In this document: positions 35,233 through 46,849 of the stretch, one piece after another
Position numbering within the stretch: position 1 is the first letter of the stretch
How the letters are laid out: the number at the start of each line of letters is the position of its first letter
Source: Haemonchus contortus
Taxonomy: Eukaryota; Nematoda; Chromadorea; Rhabditida; Trichostrongylidae
NCBI GenBank assembly: GCA_000469685.2
Contig: LS997565.1
Location: 9,063,005-9,127,004, forward strand
DNA: 64,000 nt
Direction: 5' to 3'
Notes under the pieces: generated by a model
Database searches by the model: none
What the model saw: the letters and a program-made list of their open reading frames with translations, nothing else
What the model was told of the DNA's origin: nothing
Position numbers and translations under genes: made by a program

Positions 35233-36636
35233 GAAAAAGGATAAAGTAATGTTTGATAACACTTCTACTACGAGTACCATTACCTGACGATCCTGAAACT
35301 ATCGGGTCACCCATGCTTATCGAGCCTCATTTTTTAGCCAAAGTGGGACAGTTCGTATTAGATTCGCTTGATGGAAAAAGCCCTAATCATTCAGGCCTCT
35401 GGACGTTACTGCATAAGCAGAATACGCTCTCAAGCGCTATTTCGGACTTGATTGAATGTGGTGGAATGCATAGACCAAGTCCTAAATAGGACTGATCAAC
35501 ACCTGAAGTTTTATCTCCTTATATTAACCTTGCAGATGGGGGAGCCCTATATTCTGAGATCTGAAGGCTCATATCATTTCATTTTATAATAATCGTAGGC
35601 AAGCAAGGTAATCGTTTTGTAGTTTACATATTCAGTTCCGCTTAAACTCTGATGCAAACGTTTTGGAGCGTGTTAAGCCGTAATGTTGGACAAAAACCGA
35701 TGATGTTTAGGATACAATAATGCATTGTCATCTTTATTATTCTGTTGCTAGTGGGGCACTATCATTCCGGGAACATGTCTGTTTTCACACTGCTTCACTG
35801 ATTTCCACTCAAAACCATTAAAATATTACGGTAAACATGATTAGTACGTAAGAGGAACTGTAAAGGATAAACAGTGGAATCACATGCTGAATAGCATTTA
35901 TTTTTACCATTCTCGTTGGAATGTTTCCCGGCTGACGTTGAAGATCGGACCACCTCCGGAGTCCGGGCTCCTGTACCATTTTGTTTCTTACAAATAGTGT
36001 AATCTGAAAATGCTCTCGCTACATTTCGATCCCTATGCTCGTGTGACTTGGAGGGTTTTCAGCTAATTGTCATAGCTTTGTGTTCAACAGCAATCGATGA
36101 ACATTCCCAAGAATAGAAGCCTTGGAAGAGGGACGGATTCGGGGTACCTAATGTTTTGTACACCAAGTTAATCAGAATTATCAAAGGAAAGTGCTGAAAA
36201 TAAAGTAGTATCCGCATGAAAGCTCCGTTTCGGTACAGTGAGCTGTAAGGTATACCTAACAATGAAGATCCATCCCCCGGAGAGGCTCTCTTCCTTCCGT
36301 AATCATTCACTGGAATTGAACGGGAGCAGAAAACATTAGTTAACAATGAAAACACTCCTTCATCAGATACAATCTTGTAGAAAAGCAAAAATATTCAACT
36401 ACAAACATGTATCAGACAGCCTTCTCACCATTTTCTATACGCCTACATCCTGCTGCGAGGCCGCAGCAAACACAAAAACAACTAGTCAAGCCTATACTCA
36501 GTTATATTTCGTGATTATTACACATCATCTATCATATTTACTCGGTTTTCAGTTCTACTCACGAGCACGGCTTTTTTCGTGCGATTTTGTCAAACTAGGT
36601 AACCGTTTGAGGCCGAGCAAGGAATTATCTACGGAA
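35233..36636. other. Upstream flank of the chemoreceptor; no separate gene
   Basis: Frames on both strands (35253-35489 plus, 36059-36388 minus, 36346-36678 plus) have no recognisable motifs. The receptor promoter should lie near its right end. Confidence 0.4.
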
Positions 36637-39600
36637 ATGACTATTGTAAGTTTATGTGAATCATTGCTTATTGTTTGATCATCGGTTTATTGTTTTCAAT
36701 GTTGTACAGCACAAAGAACAATAAACAATAAACAAATAGATAAACAAATTGGAATGGCCCAAGCATAAAACTCTCTGATTCAGGAATTAGTCAACAATGT
36801 CACTTACTCGTTCTATGCCGTTGCCGTCATCACAACGATAGCCTTTATTTATTCACTATATTTAATATTCAAGATTTCCCCTTCACAAATGAATACCTAT
36901 AAATACTATTTGCTTAATATACAGGTAATCCTAAACTTGATTATCTGAGTTTGAAGCAAATAAAAGAGTTCAAGAAGGTAAGGTTAATGGGTATTTCAAA
37001 ACTGTATGCTCCTACAACTGTGAAAAAAAAAGACAAAGAAGATCCTTCTTGTGCTCACCTGTTCGACCCAGTGGTCCTTCCTGCTTTGACAAGGACCTTG
37101 GTGACTTGGCTGCTATGAAAGCAGTATGAGCATGCAGTCAGTCATGCGCTATGAAAGGGACGGTGGACCCAGAGTTCAGAGCTTCGTCAACGAACGAAAA
37201 TAATGGACCCCGTTGCTTACGAAAAGGAATTGATGATTAGGTGGGCCGGGCACGTTTTACGAGAATCGTTGGACCAATCCTAGGTTGGTCTCGGTTGCCG
37301 AGTAGGTCTCATTGGACTTCTAATGAGCACCAGGACGGCCGCCGGCGCGACCGTCAGACTTTTCACGAAAGCCCTGAACCAGACGAGTGTTATACCTGGT
37401 CTGTTTCAAGCAGGGATGATTGACTGAGCCATCCTGTATTGCGACAGGGACGAATGGATACGTTACTATCGCCCGCTCAAGAAAATCGATGATCAGCAGG
37501 ACGAGGTGATACTCCTACAGCAAAACTCCCCGCCATTCCTGAGTTTCCATTTTCAATCAGAATCCAGTATTTGTTCTATGTTCAGGTTGCAGCTTATCTG
37601 GAAACAATATACTACACAGTACTTTTATCTGTAATATGGATGACTCCTCATTTTGGAGTCAATGCAGAAGGATTACTGTGTAAAGTATTCAAAATGCCGA
37701 CGAAATATCCCTTTGTAAGTCAATATTCCTAATAAACTCACTTTTTTTTTGACGTTGTATGTCCCTAGAGGAGCCTTCACATGACGAGGCAAAAACAATC
37801 ACAATGACAAAAGTTGTAAATATCCAATCGAAGCAACAAATATTGAGAAAAGAGCAAAGATCGCGTGGGAAGGGATTTATGGAAGTTTATTGGACGAAGC
37901 TTTGAATAAAGTGCTATTTCTGCTGTAACGAAAAGCAAAGGAAAAGTTTTGGGATGTAATCGAGCCTGACTCGGAACAATCATTCCAAGTGGTAGTGTCA
38001 CTTGAATGAATATTTGACCCCTCGGTAATTAATTGTGGGATTCAAGATCTAGAAGGGATGGAAGTCGCTATTGGGCCAGATGGATTTCGTACCGATATCC
38101 GATCTATGGAACTCGTAGAATTCCTTATATGTGGGCAGTGACCTCAGTTTTGGAGGGATTTCAGGGTTCAACAAGAGATCTGATATCTGCTCTTCGCCAT
38201 CACTTGCCTACAGTAGTGTCTTCGCTGTCTATCGCTGAATGTGGTAGCTACATTACTAAAGTTATTATTAGTATGCTGCTACTCTTACTACTGTACCTGT
38301 AAAATCACCTTGGTCACCTCAAACTCATATCGTTTTCCCACGAAGGTTGGCCTGTCCCCCCCCCCCCCCCCATTTCTTCCACTCGATCCAGGAGGAAAGG
38401 AGTTGCGAATTCTCGGCCAAGAACACACCCATCACACTTCGTGCGCATCGTCTGCCGTGCCTGGAGCGCTCAATTTGGGAGTGGTGCAGTTGGAATCGAC
38501 GGTCGTTTCGTACTACATAGTATCACAGTCCCATCTTGTCGTCTCTACCCTATCCGAGAGTGGATTCCACGCTCACTCCGTCTCCAAGGTCGAACTACAT
38601 TAGTTCCACTGTAGACTATCAGTGTTCCCATCCTGCCAACTACACTCTTCTCAATTCTGAAGCCTGTAGGTTTATTGAAATGATTTTCGCTACCGTTGAT
38701 GGTAGGACGATCTAAAGCCTGGTAGGATGCAGAACCTGATCACCCCGTAGGCGAGGTCCAGTCCAGCATCTTATCAATACAGCTCCCATTCTGCCGCCTC
38801 TATACGTTCCGCATTCTGAGCTTCTAGAAAAAAAAACGAACGAGAAGGTATGAAGGCATGAGTATGGAGGTTTGCGAATACACACACACCAACCTACACC
38901 GACACTGACCATGACACACACACCGACACACATACACATACACACGCACACCCACCGACCCACCGACAGGGCAACATATACCCCAGCTTGTCATATATTG
39001 TATGATCATCACCGTTAGTTCCACTATCTCTTGTTGATAAAACCTCCTGGGAATGCTTCAAGAGACGTATCAGGGCATTTCAGGGTGTTTACACAGGATT
39101 CTACTGTTGTGTGACATGCGCTCTGAATGCTGCCTACATCTATAGATATCGACTTCTGTTGTTTGTTGCAAATATCAAAATTTCAAATCGCCTTCTTGGA
39201 ATAATTATTGCCAGTACATACGTATTATCGGTTGGTATGTCAGTACCCTTTGCCACCATGGCTTTCCAAGAGCATGATCAAAGTGTCGCCGAAGTCAGGA
39301 AGGTAAAATAGCTTCACGTTATCGCTAAATGCTATTTAGACATTATGATACTTTTTCAGATTGATTCTAAGGTATTTCTTGGAGATAGTTTTATACTTCT
39401 TGGTGGACCGACTCTTCTTATGTGGATTTATTTTGCTACCGCAATTTCGGTTATTTCATTTATTATATTCGTGGTTATCATAAAACACACTTCAATTATG
39501 CTTAAAAATCAAGCAAGATTCAGTGAGATGTCTAGAAAAATGCATCAAAGCGCTATGTCTGGCCTAGTCGTTCAGGTGAGCTATATGGTTAGAGATGAAG

Positions 39601-40639
39601 TTTTTGGACATTAACTAATCCCGCCTGATGGATGCGCCTCTGCGTTCGACTTCCACTTAAATCGTAATGGCATAGTGCATGCGCGTGTGGCCTACACAAG
39701 TATTAGCTCTACAGAATCTATGTACAACTCAGCGCTTTTACCCTCCCAGACCAAAGTTACCGAATAGCCGACCGCGAAGGGGTAGAATTATTGGCCTTTG
39801 GGGATATCGGTCCGGGAATCGAACCCGATACGGCAATTAAATTAAGTCCCTTCTCATTACAGAAGCAGTTGCCTCCTCTTGAACTCCTCCCAGATTCTTA
39901 CAGAAGTGTATACGATTACGGCTATTTTTTCTTGGAACACAGTTTATTTCCAGACTACTGCCATCACAATGACATTATGTATTCCTGTTTTGATGCTTTC
40001 AGTATCTTTCAATCTCGGACCAACACTAATAACCTCCACTGATGGTGAGGGGTCATGGATTTCCACTTTGTTTTGATCGTTTTTGTTTTCTTGTATAAGC
40101 CGTAAGTGGTGCTTCGTATCAAAATAGGAGTCTCTCCGTGGGAGATTGCCTTATTCCTTATTCGGGGTCTTCAAGGAGAACATCATGAAACTTGACATTT
40201 ACCAAAGACAAAATAAGAAAGTCGCCATGCTCTCACGTAAACAAATGGATATCCAAAAGCTCCTTCTTTTACTACAAGTGTAAGACAACCGGTTTTCTTA
40301 GTCGCACCGCCTAGGGACTTAAAATTTTAGGCTTCTAAGGATACAAGAAATGAAATAGAAGCAGAATTGGGGAAGAATAATTAGAATTCTCATCTCACGA
40401 TTCAGAAAGTTCATTGGCTGACACACTTCTTATAACTAGTATTTATAATTAAAAGAATCTTTTCAGCGTATGTTTGGATTGGTAGCGTGATGTTTTCCAT
40501 GAAGGCATTCAACGGTACTGTAGCAATGGTTGTGATGACAAAAGCCTACAGGTATTGTTGGTTTTTGATGAATACAGGGTGCCATAGAAGTTGGATCAAA
40601 GCTGAGCCCCATTCAACAACAATTTTTATTTCAATGTAA
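36637..40639 (+). CDS. Nematode chemoreceptor, srh/sri-type seven-transmembrane protein, 325 aa
   Basis: Exons: 36637-36645, 36784-36924, 37586-37714, 39084-39302, 39360-39575, 39954-40044 and 40467-40639; all borders are GT/AG and phases agree. The protein starts MTI, then ELVNNVTYSF leads into a first hydrophobic helix. Family marks: SPSQMNTYKYYLLNIQ after TM1; AAYIYRYRLLLF at the end of TM3, where srh/sri proteins have a FENRY-like motif; MSRKMHQSAMSGLVVQ with TTAITMTLCIPVLM entering TM6; and AFNGTVAMVVMTKAYR closing TM7. A short cytoplasmic tail ends at TAA 40637-40639. The 325-aa length fits the family (about 320-340). Such receptors act in ciliated sensory neurons as odorant GPCRs; the ligand is unknown. 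Introns 2, 3 and 5 hold repeat debris, yet every exon is open, so the gene appears functional. The three-codon first exon is the least certain part. Confidence 0.85.
37165..37511 (+). mobile_element. RTE 3' fragment in receptor intron 2
   Basis: Matches the coding end of RTE: GAGTTCAGAGCTTCGTCAAC, GGTGGGCCGGGCACGTT, CAGGACGGCCGCCGGCG, GCGACAGGGACGAATGGAT and CGCCCGCTCAAGAAAATCG. It lies in the same direction as the receptor. Frames are broken. Confidence 0.8.
38356..38371 (+). repeat. Poly-C run of 16 bases
   Basis: Uninterrupted C tract inside the large third intron of the chemoreceptor gene. Confidence 0.9.
38879..38955. repeat. CA/CCGA-rich simple repeat
   Basis: ACACACACACCAACC, CACACACCGACAC and ATACACATACACACGC units inside receptor intron 3. 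It produces spurious minus-strand Cys/Val-rich frames. Confidence 0.85.
39612..39835 (-). repeat. SINE copy in receptor intron 5
   Basis: Minus-orientation copy. The B-box-like GGGTTCGATTCCCGG lies near 39820, and the body GTACATAGATTCTGTAGAGC and tail CATCAGGCGGGATTAG are present. It fills most of the 378-bp intron without disturbing either splice site. Confidence 0.8.
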
Positions 40640-41020
40640 AATCATTCGAAAAAGGATAAAAAAATGGGTTGGTTGTAAGAGTAGCGGTGTAGCTGAGCGA
40701 AGACTTGAAGTTGACTGGCCTATCATCAAGAATTTTCTTCAAATGTGTTAGCCCTAAGTTTTTGATGCTTTCACTCTGGTATAAGTGAGACTCCGTACAT
40801 GGAGTGCATCTTCCACACAAGAACTTGCCTTTGAAAGAGTAATTTGTCCAGATTATGTCCGAAACATGAATTTCGAACTTACGGTGGCGTCCAAAACAAG
40901 CTTACCTGTCGCAACAAGCGATATTCCTACTAACTCCTCAGAGGTATTGGGAACATCAGAGAAAAAACGCTTCAAGTCTAGTGAGCTGTATACTTCAAGC
41001 TTCGAGCCCTGCTGGGCCTC
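40626..41020 (-). CDS. Possible two 3'-terminal exons of an unidentified gene
   Basis: Exon 40906-41020 follows a strong acceptor (TTTTCTGCAG) and encodes EAQQGSKLEVYSSLDLKRFF and SEELVGISLVAT. Its donor is ACAG/GTAAGC. A 77-bp intron then leads, in matching phase, to 40626-40828, which encodes KFLCGRCTPCTESH, LTHLKKILDDRPVNF and a stop that overlaps AATAAA. The acceptor of the second exon (TTTCAAAG) is weak. No family is recognised. Upstream exons were not found; a minus frame at 42184-42408 could belong to it. If real, its 3' end overlaps the chemoreceptor coding sequence by 14 bp. Confidence 0.35.
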
Positions 41021-42539
41021 CTGCAGAAAATTATCAGAAGTGAATTTGTCACATGGCAACAACTGGACTTCAGTACTCTCAATCATCATAAAGAGAATTT
41101 TGTTGAGGTTCATGGTTACAAGACCTGCTCTTCAAGATCTATTTCCACAAAAATTCCGACATGATTCTATGAATATGGCTGTACCTATCCTAAAGTTAAC
41201 CTTCCTAAAATCTCAGAAGAACTGTAAAATATCAATGATCGGAATATCATTAATCAGTAATCAGTATTTCTTAAGAACCGAGTGGCTTGAATTTGATTCT
41301 ATGGATAGCCATTAACAAGCAATCTATCCTTTCGAATAGTAAAAGCAGTTCAGCATTTTAGGCTTTTTGATTTTGAAGGAGCAGACCATCATGCAGAAAG
41401 TACTTTTTCTGAAGGATTTCTAATATAGTTGTGTAACGAGGCATTGAAAATACCAGCAGTGGCATGTGCTCAATGACTTCAGTCGTTGGTTATTGATTAG
41501 CGAAACGTTCTACTTACTGGTTCCGTGATTCTGTGAGAAGAAACATTTCAGAGAGCACTTTATGAAAATCACTGGCCTCAATCGATTATGGCCGAAAATT
41601 GAGCCAATACCGGTGGCACCAACGATAACAACGACTCCGATACTTGATTAGTGAAGTGTACAACTATTCTTCCGGAGGACTCTACCTAGCCTTTCAAGAA
41701 AACTTTCACGATTTTTCAATGATTTTCATTGGCAGTTGTCTTCACGATCTCTGAACAGCTGTGAAAAAGTTCATTACTAAACACTGTACTGTTCTACCTC
41801 TTTTACTTGTTAAGGAGTGCCCCGTGTGAAAGACGTTGTGCATAATTATCATAGTTATGCTTATAATAAAGGTACAGTTATCTTTATCTCTCTATCTACA
41901 TTCAAATCTACACGAACCGTCCGTGATCCCGTGCAATCCATCTCCGTCGGATCTGCTTTTCTACATCCCTTCGGTCCAATTCTCAAATGCGTGAACCGAG
42001 GGATGACATCCATCCACTCTGATCTAAAATCCAGCCCGATCGTGCGAACTCTAAGCTATTGTGGACTACCTACAATCGGTAAGGAATTATTAGACTCAGT
42101 GATCCGACTGGAGCTCACGCTCCATTACACTACCTGATTTCATCATACATACGTCTCGCTGCAGAAGTCTCGTTGGATTTACGTTACTCCTTTCTTTTGT
42201 TTTTTGCGATGATTTTGACCTTCGTTCTAAAGCCAAAATAAAAAGTCTGCACACTGTCGCCACCGCTTCCAAGGGACTCCACCACTGCTGTGACCAAACC
42301 ATTTTGAGATGGAGGTGGACATCTTCCCAACGTTCTCTGGTTTTTCCTTCTTTGAAAGCAGTTGAGTATTGCACCCAAAGAATAAATCAACTTTGATTCT
42401 TCAAACACTTATATGCTTGCCTACCTTCATAGGTGCATCGTTGGTTGAGTCATTAGCGCCGATATTTTTACAACTCACTTGCCCAAAGGTATACGCTTAC
42501 AATAAATCAATGTAACATCTATCCTATTATAGAACAAGG
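41021..42539. other. No gene confirmed
   Basis: The minus frame 42184-42408 contains GLVTAVVESLGSGGDSVQTF and reads like protein, but lacks matched splice partners. Otherwise no supported feature. Confidence 0.3.
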
Positions 42540-43050
42540 GTTCCGTCTAGCTCACACAGTATGCTTCAAAAATAAAAATTGTCATTTGCTCTATGGAAAA
42601 ATTCAGCTACTATTCGTATCCACGCTTGCCATTCAAATGCATATGTAATGTAGTTTCGAAACATTCAACGCGTAAGAATCCAGTCTCTCACATCTTTATT
42701 GAATTGTGGCAGTCGTGCTTGTATTGGGAGGGACAAACACATGATTGCACAAGCATAGACTTCCACAAACCTTAAGATCGAAAAAAAAGAGATATGAACT
42801 TCACAGTGACTAGTACTCACAACTTTCAGAAGCACTTTTTGATCGTAGTAGATCTTCACACCTGTCGATTACAACATGATTTTGATCCTAAGCTGGTGGA
42901 AGATATGCTTCGAAGTGGAAAGGCAACAGGAGGAACTATTGACGAGTCTCATATAGTGTGGATGTTGACGTTGAGGCAGAAATTGTCAGCTTGCTCGTGC
43001 ACCTACGATTTGCGATTTCCTGCTACGATCGACTTAGGGAATATAGGTAC
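42540..43050 (+). repeat. Dispersed low-copy repeat R, copy 1
   Basis: Collinear with 49170-49680. Shared blocks are CCGTCTAGCTCA, ATTCAGCTACTATTCGTATC, AAGAATCCAGTCTCTC, GACAAACACATGATTG, CAGAAGCACTTTTTGAT and TTTTGATCCTAAGCTG. A third, more diverged copy is at 62870-63090. No terminal repeats or coding capacity were recognised. Confidence 0.7.
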
Positions 43051-43331
43051 AGTACTTGCCGTAAGAACTCAAAAATTTACGATAATACCGCGAATTCGCG
43101 TCTTTTTCGTCTTTTCTTTATAAATCGTTATCAAATAAAGTAATCGAGGAGAAAAATACCGTTGAACTCAGCTTACCGAGCTCTACAACTTGATACCCTG
43201 AAATGTTAGAAATGCTTTATTTTGGATTGCGCCATGCACTTGAGCTCCATTCGAAAGGTGATTGCATGCACATGGGGTGCACGCTTTAGTGCTTGTAGGG
43301 ACTCATTGGTTTCTGAGGATGACCTGTTCAG

Positions 43332-44283
43332 AATTTGCTTTGGATTGCGCCACGTACTCGACTTCACTCAGCACAATGTGAATACATACCAATTAAACCC
43401 TAACACTTTTGTTATTTACGATCTAGCTTTTACTCTTTATATGTTCCATTCACGAAGAGGTAAGTGCAGTGATAGGGACCAACCATTACTATCCATTTTT
43501 GATGAGATTAAAATCAGCTCATTTTTTGCTATTAGGTTACGACCGCTACCTAGCAAAGTTTGCGACTCAATGGAGAATCACTGTTTCTCTTTGCTTCGAT
43601 ATCATTCTTGACAAGCTTATCCTACCGCTGATAATCTTAAACTCTCACTTAATGGTATACCCGTGGAGATAGATAGCGTTATTGGTAAAGACTTTTGATA
43701 ATGGTATGGCTTGTCAATATTTGCAAGAACCATTCAGGGCTTTGGTTACCTACCTGTCGAACCTTCATTGTGTCATTATCATTAAGATGAACAGCAACAG
43801 ATCGAAACTTCTAATTCCTGGCATAAGCATCGGCTCAATCCAAATACATCTCGCATGCCTTATCAGTCCTATGTTGAACTTCGTGTTTCAAAAAATGTCA
43901 TTTGGTCCCCACATGAGGAGTGGTCGATTTGATCATTACAACCCTACCATAAGAAGGAGGGAAGGCCGGCGTAGGCCGGGCTGGTGATACTCGATAACAC
44001 GGTATTGCTTCAGAGACAGCAGTCATCATTTCTGAGGATTCCGTTTAGGTTTCAAATGAAGAAATATAAAATTTGCCTTATTGCTGCTTATGAATTCCTG
44101 AATACTGTTTCAGCTTACCAGAAAGTTTATGAGCCATGGACAACTACTGCTGTCGTGACGCTAATGACATGTAACATTCCGAGAGAGCACTTTCCAATAG
44201 ACCCTGTCGATTGTGGCATCAATTTGAAATTTTGCATGTCGGTAGATTGTTTATTTTATGCTGATGACCCATCCTATATGTAG
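43332..44283 (+). CDS. Possible exons of an unidentified gene
   Basis: Three open segments with good splice borders. 43332-43459 (acceptor CTGTTCAG, donor AGAG/GTAAGT) and 43536-43654 (acceptor GCTATTAG) agree in phase; the second reads YDRYLAKFATQWRITVSL followed by a hydrophobic stretch. A third segment, about 44047-44283, reads AYQKVYEPWTTTAVVTLM and ends at TAG, but its phase does not join the second. A start codon was not found. The hydrophobic part and DRY-like triplet hint at a membrane receptor fragment; this is weak. It may be a degraded gene. Confidence 0.2.
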
Positions 44284-44697
44284 CATTCATACAATTTTCC
44301 GTAATCGACCAAAATCAATGTTCGTGCTTGTGTGCCTTGGGCGGATGAGTTCATAGTCTCACACTGATTCTTAAAGCCCTACCAATGTTCAGAGTTCAAC
44401 AGCTCGAAGACAATATCCATAACCTGTTCTCGGCTGTGCCGATTCCTTCGGGTTTTTTCACGAAGTGGACAGTTGCATACAGTTGGTCATTGCCAGGAAT
44501 ACAGATGAGCGTTCATCTAAGAACATCATTTGCAATTCCTCAACATGTGCGTGGTATCGAGTTCATGACCTGAATTTTATCCTCTATAAAAGTCTGCTAC
44601 TTCGGAACCTCATATGGAAAATGAATGATACTGTACCACCATCACGATGTAAGACAAAAATTTATTCTGGGCGAAAACAACATGAATCTTAAGTGAA

Positions 44698-45241
44698 TCA
44701 CTGCGCCGGAGATCCAGCATTAGGGTTAGGCTTGCAATTATACAAAGCTTCGATGAATTCCAACGCATCACTTCCCCTAAATCTCGAATCTGCCTCTTCA
44801 TAGATGAAGAATGTTGATCGCTTGTCCTGAAATGGAAGAATGGGTGAGCAGTTGTACTAACATTTTGCTAGGAACCCATGAAAATCCAATCGCCAATGCA
44901 CGGCTTCGGATAATATGCGCGAACCTGCGGTGAGCGCGAAAGAATGACCGATGGGTAAAACGTTTCTTCACCACTGATACTGACGATATCCATTTTATAC
45001 TCCACCAGTAAATCGCGATCGTCCTGCAAAGTGATTTGGCTAAGGAGCTGTGGTTCAGAATTCACGAAATCTTTTTGTGGTAACGTACGAATTGTTTTTC
45101 GAGAGCTTTTTCAAGACTCTCCTTATGAGATTCTGGAAGCTCTCCGAATAACTTGTGTTCGAGTTTTCCGTCACATGTTACACGATATGCTGCAACTGAA
45201 TAAGCCAGGCACAGTGTGGCAACGAGGGCGATTGGATTCAT
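44698..45241 (-). CDS. Small secreted protein, cluster family member A, 126 aa
   Basis: Exons 45089-45241, 44925-45023 and 44698-44826, both introns in phase 0. Exon 1 begins MNPIALVATLCLAYSVAA, a clear signal peptide, then a mature start with one cysteine (VTCDGKLEHKLFGELPESH). Exon 2 reads DDRDLLVEYKMD and FYPSVILSRSPQ. Exon 3 reads DKRSTFFIY, ALEFIEALYNC and a stop at 44698-44700. The two cysteines near the ends of the mature chain could form one disulfide. AATAAA lies 32 bp after the stop (complement 44661-44666). The donor of intron 1 is TTC/GTACGT, conserved in all four family members. Family and function are not recognised; extracellular location is inferred from the signal. Its promoter is an inverted copy of that of member B. 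Confidence 0.8.
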
Positions 45242-46097
45242 CCTCCGAAGAATGGTGAGGGATAGAGAGATACGAGCTCATGACTATCCTTTCCCTCAAG
45301 GCTTTTATTTCCCTAGATATCCAGTGATCCGATGTCCTTGTGAGCACTTTGTGTTAACATAGCTGACTTTGTGTTGCAATCCGTCTATATGCAATGGGTT
45401 CCATGCTACATATGAGTAAATAAATTTGAGCGCTTTTGCAATTTATCTGATTACCACAGACGGTTTTTTGAGAATCGTTGTGCAAATGAAATGTAGTGTG
45501 CAAAATGGCTCTGCATGAAAACATTTATTAGCAATACGAGATGATTTTCCTAGAGGATTCGACAAAAGCCTAAAGTGTTCATCCATTATCATCAAGAAAC
45601 CTCTTCGAACCACTATTTCTCTACCCTCACCTCCATTTCAAACTTTGTTCAGAAATGTTACCTGTAATTTTCACAGCATTAAGTCGAGAGATTAATTTTT
45701 TATTCATGATACCTAATCTTTTTGCTAGCGAGTGGACTCCAGATTGAGGTAAATGAGCAAATTTTCCTCGAGTAAATCGAAAAAATCATATCCGAGAATA
45801 GTTCGTTTTGCTAATAAATGTTTTCATGCAAGGCCCTTTTTGCAGACTAGATTTCATTTGCACAACGATCCTCAAAAAACCGTCTGTGAATGTTCAGATA
45901 ATCTCAAATTCATTTACTCATATGTAGCACGGAACCCACTGCAAATAGACGGATTGCAACACAAAGTCAGCTATGTTAACACAAAGTGCTCGCAGCGTCA
46001 CAAACCACCAAATAGCTATGGGAAATGGATATAAAAACCTTGAGAAAGAGGAGAACCATAAGCTCGTATATCTCTATCCCTCACCATTCCTCGAAGG
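45242..46097. promoter_or_regulatory. Head-to-head promoter region, inverted duplication
   Basis: The 5' flank of member A (45242 to about 45560, read on minus) and of member B (about 45735-46097, plus) are reverse complements of each other over about 320 bp. Both contain AACACAAAGTCAGCTATG, GTTAACACAAAGTGCTC, CATTTACTCATATGTAGCA and AGCTCGTATATCTCTATCCC. Member B has TATAAAAA at 46030-46037, about 60 bp before its ATG; member A has a degraded TAAAAGCC at the same place. The same block precedes member D at 54.1 kb. Conservation of a flank in three copies may reflect recent duplication, regulatory constraint, or both. Confidence 0.7.
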
Positions 46098-46680
46098 ATG
46101 AATCCAATCGCCCTCGTTGCCACACTGTGCCTGGCTTATTCAGTTGCTGGTCGTCGATGTCTAACCGACGGCGAACTTGAATACAAGTTGTTCCAAGATT
46201 TAGACCCATCTTACCAAGAGCTCCTCAGAAAAACCTACAACAAAGATTTCGTACGTTACAACGAAATGATTCCATGTAGTCTGAGACCGGGATAAACATA
46301 ACAATGAATGAATTCATTTTGCAGTACGAGCGCGATCTGGTGCTGAGTTACAAAGTGGTTCCGCAGGACGGAGGCGCTGGCTTTGACTTAGATGGGGCGA
46401 ACAACTTCTTCCCGTCGGTCATTCTCTCACGCTCAGATAGAGTTCGTGCATATCATTTGAAGTCACGCATTGGCAACTATGGTTTCACTGGTTTCCCGTT
46501 CAATAAAACTGTTGGTATCGTTGACGTATCAGCTTGAGAATGCTTTTGTTCCAGATAAAGCAACCAATTTACTTCAATCAGACGTCACTGTCAACTGTGG
46601 AGAGGAGTGGGCCTATAAAGTTCATCAGAGATCTGTATAATTGCACTGCTCACTCTGCACATCTCGATGATTCTGACTGA
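46098..46680 (+). CDS. Small secreted protein, cluster family member B, 131 aa
   Basis: Exons 46098-46250, 46325-46441 and 46555-46680, introns in phase 0. The signal peptide MNPIALVATLCLAYSVAG is identical to that of member A except for its last residue, followed by RRCLTDGELEYKLF. Exon 2 reads YERDLVLSYKVVPQDG and FFPSVILSRSDR. Exon 3 reads IKQPIYFNQTS, GPIKFIRDLYNC and stops at 46678-46680. FNQTS contains a potential N-glycosylation site. AATAAA lies at 46703-46708. Intron 1 is 74 bp and intron 2 is 113 bp. Reading straight through either donor gives a premature stop, so splicing is required. Function unknown; most likely exported. Alternative exon 3 frames exist, but only this one aligns with members A, C and D. 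Confidence 0.82.
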
Positions 46681-46849
46681 AAACCTTTGTTGTCTTTGTC
46701 CTAATAAAGTTTTGCCTCATATGGTGGTAACGGTAGTGCAGCATCATTCATCACGTTCCCAAAGGTTCGAGGGCGCAAACTTCCCTAGTATACAGCCAGC
46801 CTACCAAGCACATCTGAAGAGCGTTTTAGGAGGAAGCTATTATGTATTA

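Noticed and set aside
38712..39024. Cys/Val-rich minus-strand frames
   Set aside because: They are produced by the CA-rich simple repeat inside a receptor intron.
46251..46296. Reading member B exon 1 straight through to the stop after SLRPG
   Set aside because: The TTC/GTACGT donor is conserved in all four copies, and the spliced product aligns through exons 2 and 3 with the other members. Read-through would truncate the protein.
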